From contig BAFH01000002.1 of the NCBI GenBank assembly GCA_000296795.1, forward strand, positions 466,686-530,685: 64,000 bases of DNA, in the 5' to 3' direction. A program made the position numbers and the translations under genes. This DNA comes from Candidatus Jettenia caeni (GTDB taxonomy: Bacteria; Planctomycetota; Brocadiia; Brocadiales; Brocadiaceae). This document shows positions 62,841-64,000 of this stretch, piece by piece (the stretch's first letter is position 1; every line of letters starts with the position of its first letter). The notes under the pieces were generated by a model. That model was not told the DNA's origin, did no database searches, and saw nothing but the letters and a program-made list of their open reading frames with translations.

Positions 62841-63289
62841 ATTACCTCTTCGTTTTCAGCATTCATAATCTTTTCTACACGGCGGGCATGTCTTCCTCCG
62901 TCAAAAGGGGTCTCCAGCCATAGTTTAACCTTTTGCTCCAGAAGTTCTTCATCCACAATATCAGCGCCGATACATAACACATTGGAATCGTTATGTCTTC
63001 TGCTCATTTCTACAGTATAAAGATTATGACAGAGCGCAGCCCGCACACCCTTTACCTTATTAGCGACAAGAGACATACCGATTCCGGTGCCGCAGATAAG
63101 AATTCCCCTGTTACACTTGCCGGAACCCACAGCCCGGGCTGCTTTTATTCCAAAATCCGGATAATCTACGGATTCGGCGTCCGTCGTAGTGCCAAAATCT
63201 ACAACCGTGTGCCCCATTTGAGTCAACATAGATGTCACACGTTTTTTAAAATCAAAACCTCTGTGATCTGATGCTAATGCAATCTTCAT
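62837..63289 (-). CDS. rpiB: Ribose-5-phosphate isomerase B (second copy)
   Basis: 150 residues with the standard motifs: [34 protein letters not shown], the loop ICGTGIGMSLVANKVKGVRA with the catalytic Cys, and ALCHNLYTVEMSRRHNDSNV. This is the common RpiB form, unlike the variant at 19545. It is adjacent to tsaC on the same strand, as is frequent in bacteria. Confidence 0.94.
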   Translation of the reverse strand: MKIALASDHRGFDFKKRVTSMLTQMGHTVVDFGTTTDAESVDYPDFGIKAARAVGSGKCNRGILICGTGIGMSLVANKVKGVRAALCHNLYTVEMSRRHNDSNVLCIGADIVDEELLEQKVKLWLETPFDGGRHARRVEKIMNAENEEVI

Positions 63290-63326
63290 GTATTGTGTTT
63301 ATCCATAAAAACTTTTCATAGGTATT

Positions 63327-63959
63327 TTACATAGTATGCTTTGCCAGATTGTTTTCGATACAACTTCGTATTGCAGACTCCGAGATAATGCCATGGCGAA
63401 CGATTTCTATCGTTTCGCCGTGTACCTTTACCACCGTAGAAGGGGAACGAAGCCGTGTTGAACCGCCGTCGAGGATCATGGGAATTTTCCCTCCGAGATC
63501 CATGAGCACTTGCTGCGCGTCTGTAGCGGGCGGGTAGCCGGAGATGTTTGCGCTCGTTGTAACGATGGGTACTTTTGCGGCGCGGATCAAATCGCGCGTT
63601 ATCGTATTATCGGGAAGTCGTATGCCAAGGCTTGAGCCGTTCTTGAAGGGAAAAATAAGAGTTAACGCGCCAGGCCAAAAGAGATCCATCAGTTTTTTTG
63701 CTGTTTTCGGGACATGATTGATATATTTTTTCATATCATCCCGATCTGCGATCATCAGAGTAAGTCTCTTTTCTTCCGGCCTGTTCTTTACTTCGTAGAT
63801 GTGCGCTACAGCCGCAGGATTGTCTTTATGCGTACCCAATCCATATACCGTTTCTGTAGGAAATGCAACCAGTTCACCGATCCTCAATGCCTGTGCCGCT
63901 GCTTCTATATGGCTCCAATAAAGTCCTTGTTCTTTTACATTCAGTACTATCGTCTTCAT
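63327..63959 (-). CDS. tsaC: Threonylcarbamoyl-AMP synthase (Sua5/YciO/YrdC family)
   Basis: 210 residues. IGELVAFPTETVYGLGTHKD, then IYEVKNRPEEKRLTLMIADR, LMDLFWPGALTLIF and IVTTSANISGYPPATDAQQV are the YrdC-domain signatures. It makes threonylcarbamoyl-AMP for the t6A base in tRNAs that read ANN codons. No C-terminal Sua5 domain is present. 37 bp upstream of rpiB on the same strand. Confidence 0.93.
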   Translation of the reverse strand: MKTIVLNVKEQGLYWSHIEAAAQALRIGELVAFPTETVYGLGTHKDNPAAVAHIYEVKNRPEEKRLTLMIADRDDMKKYINHVPKTAKKLMDLFWPGALTLIFPFKNGSSLGIRLPDNTITRDLIRAAKVPIVTTSANISGYPPATDAQQVLMDLGGKIPMILDGGSTRLRSPSTVVKVHGETIEIVRHGIISESAIRSCIENNLAKHTM

Positions 63960-64000
63960 AGTAATATTTTTCTTTAGTCTATAAAAATAATATTATACCA

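Overview
The window looks like a piece of a moderately AT-rich chromosome from an anaerobic, cytochrome c-rich bacterium. The gene content (MauG-type di-haem peroxidases, a membrane di-haem cytochrome, Fe-SOD plus rubrerythrin-like proteins, glycogen and pentose-phosphate genes, arsenosugar genes, many dispersed palindromic repeats) best fits an anammox planctomycete of the Candidatus Brocadiales. This is an inference from gene content; no rRNA or other marker gene is present to prove it.

Layout. 1-11 kb (+): an oxygen/redox stress block with the end of an FAD oxidoreductase, YqjE/YtjA/YqjD-like membrane proteins, a membrane di-haem cytochrome, an SDR, two di-haem peroxidase-like proteins, a cysteine-dioxygenase-like cupin, glutamate dehydrogenase, a ferritin-like protein, DUF4405, Tat-exported Fe-SOD and GlsB/YeaQ. 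11-14.6 kb: an IS1182-type element, then an M23 peptidase gene cut by an IS5/IS903-type element with a perfect 9-bp target duplication. 14.6-18.3 kb: flavin reductase, YbaK-like deacylase, ferritin-like protein, DUF3047 and a flavoprotein pseudogene. 18.4-27.5 kb: a sugar module (SDR, RpiB, Gnd, Zwf, Pgl, GH15, a receiver-only response regulator, GlgC) joining the oxidative pentose phosphate pathway to glycogen. 27.7-30.2 kb: DsbD and a TlpA-like thioredoxin. 30.3-34.0 kb: an arsenosugar operon (ArsS, ArsM, two glycosyltransferases fused in one protein). 34-42 kb: a repeat-rich accessory stretch with CHRD, a second copy of the 7.4-kb exported protein, an interrupted membrane gene, an attC-like site, a second copy of the IS903-type element lacking target duplication, a truncated toxin-antitoxin pair and a degenerate gene. 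42-50 kb (-): an unrecognised protein, TusA/IscU/NifS-like proteins (the NifS-like one lacks the PLP lysine), UvrD/PcrA, an exported methyltransferase and a HAD phosphatase-HerA ATPase fusion. 50.7-64 kb: ATP-grasp acyl-CoA synthetase subunit, HflX, Lgt, PanD, cytochrome c, a broken IS91-type element, a PqaA-like protein, YggS, a fibronectin-like surface protein, DapF, an outer-membrane lipoprotein, a second RpiB and TsaC.

The genes work together in a few clear units: peroxide/superoxide defence in the first 11 kb; NADPH and pentose supply from stored glucan at 18-27 kb; arsenic methylation and sugar conjugation at 30-34 kb; sulfur transfer and Fe-S assembly at 43-45 kb. Between them lie several families of hairpin-forming intergenic repeats, one of which has itself received a 117-bp MITE-like insertion at 61.8 kb. 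No rRNA, tRNA, CRISPR array or replication origin was recognised.
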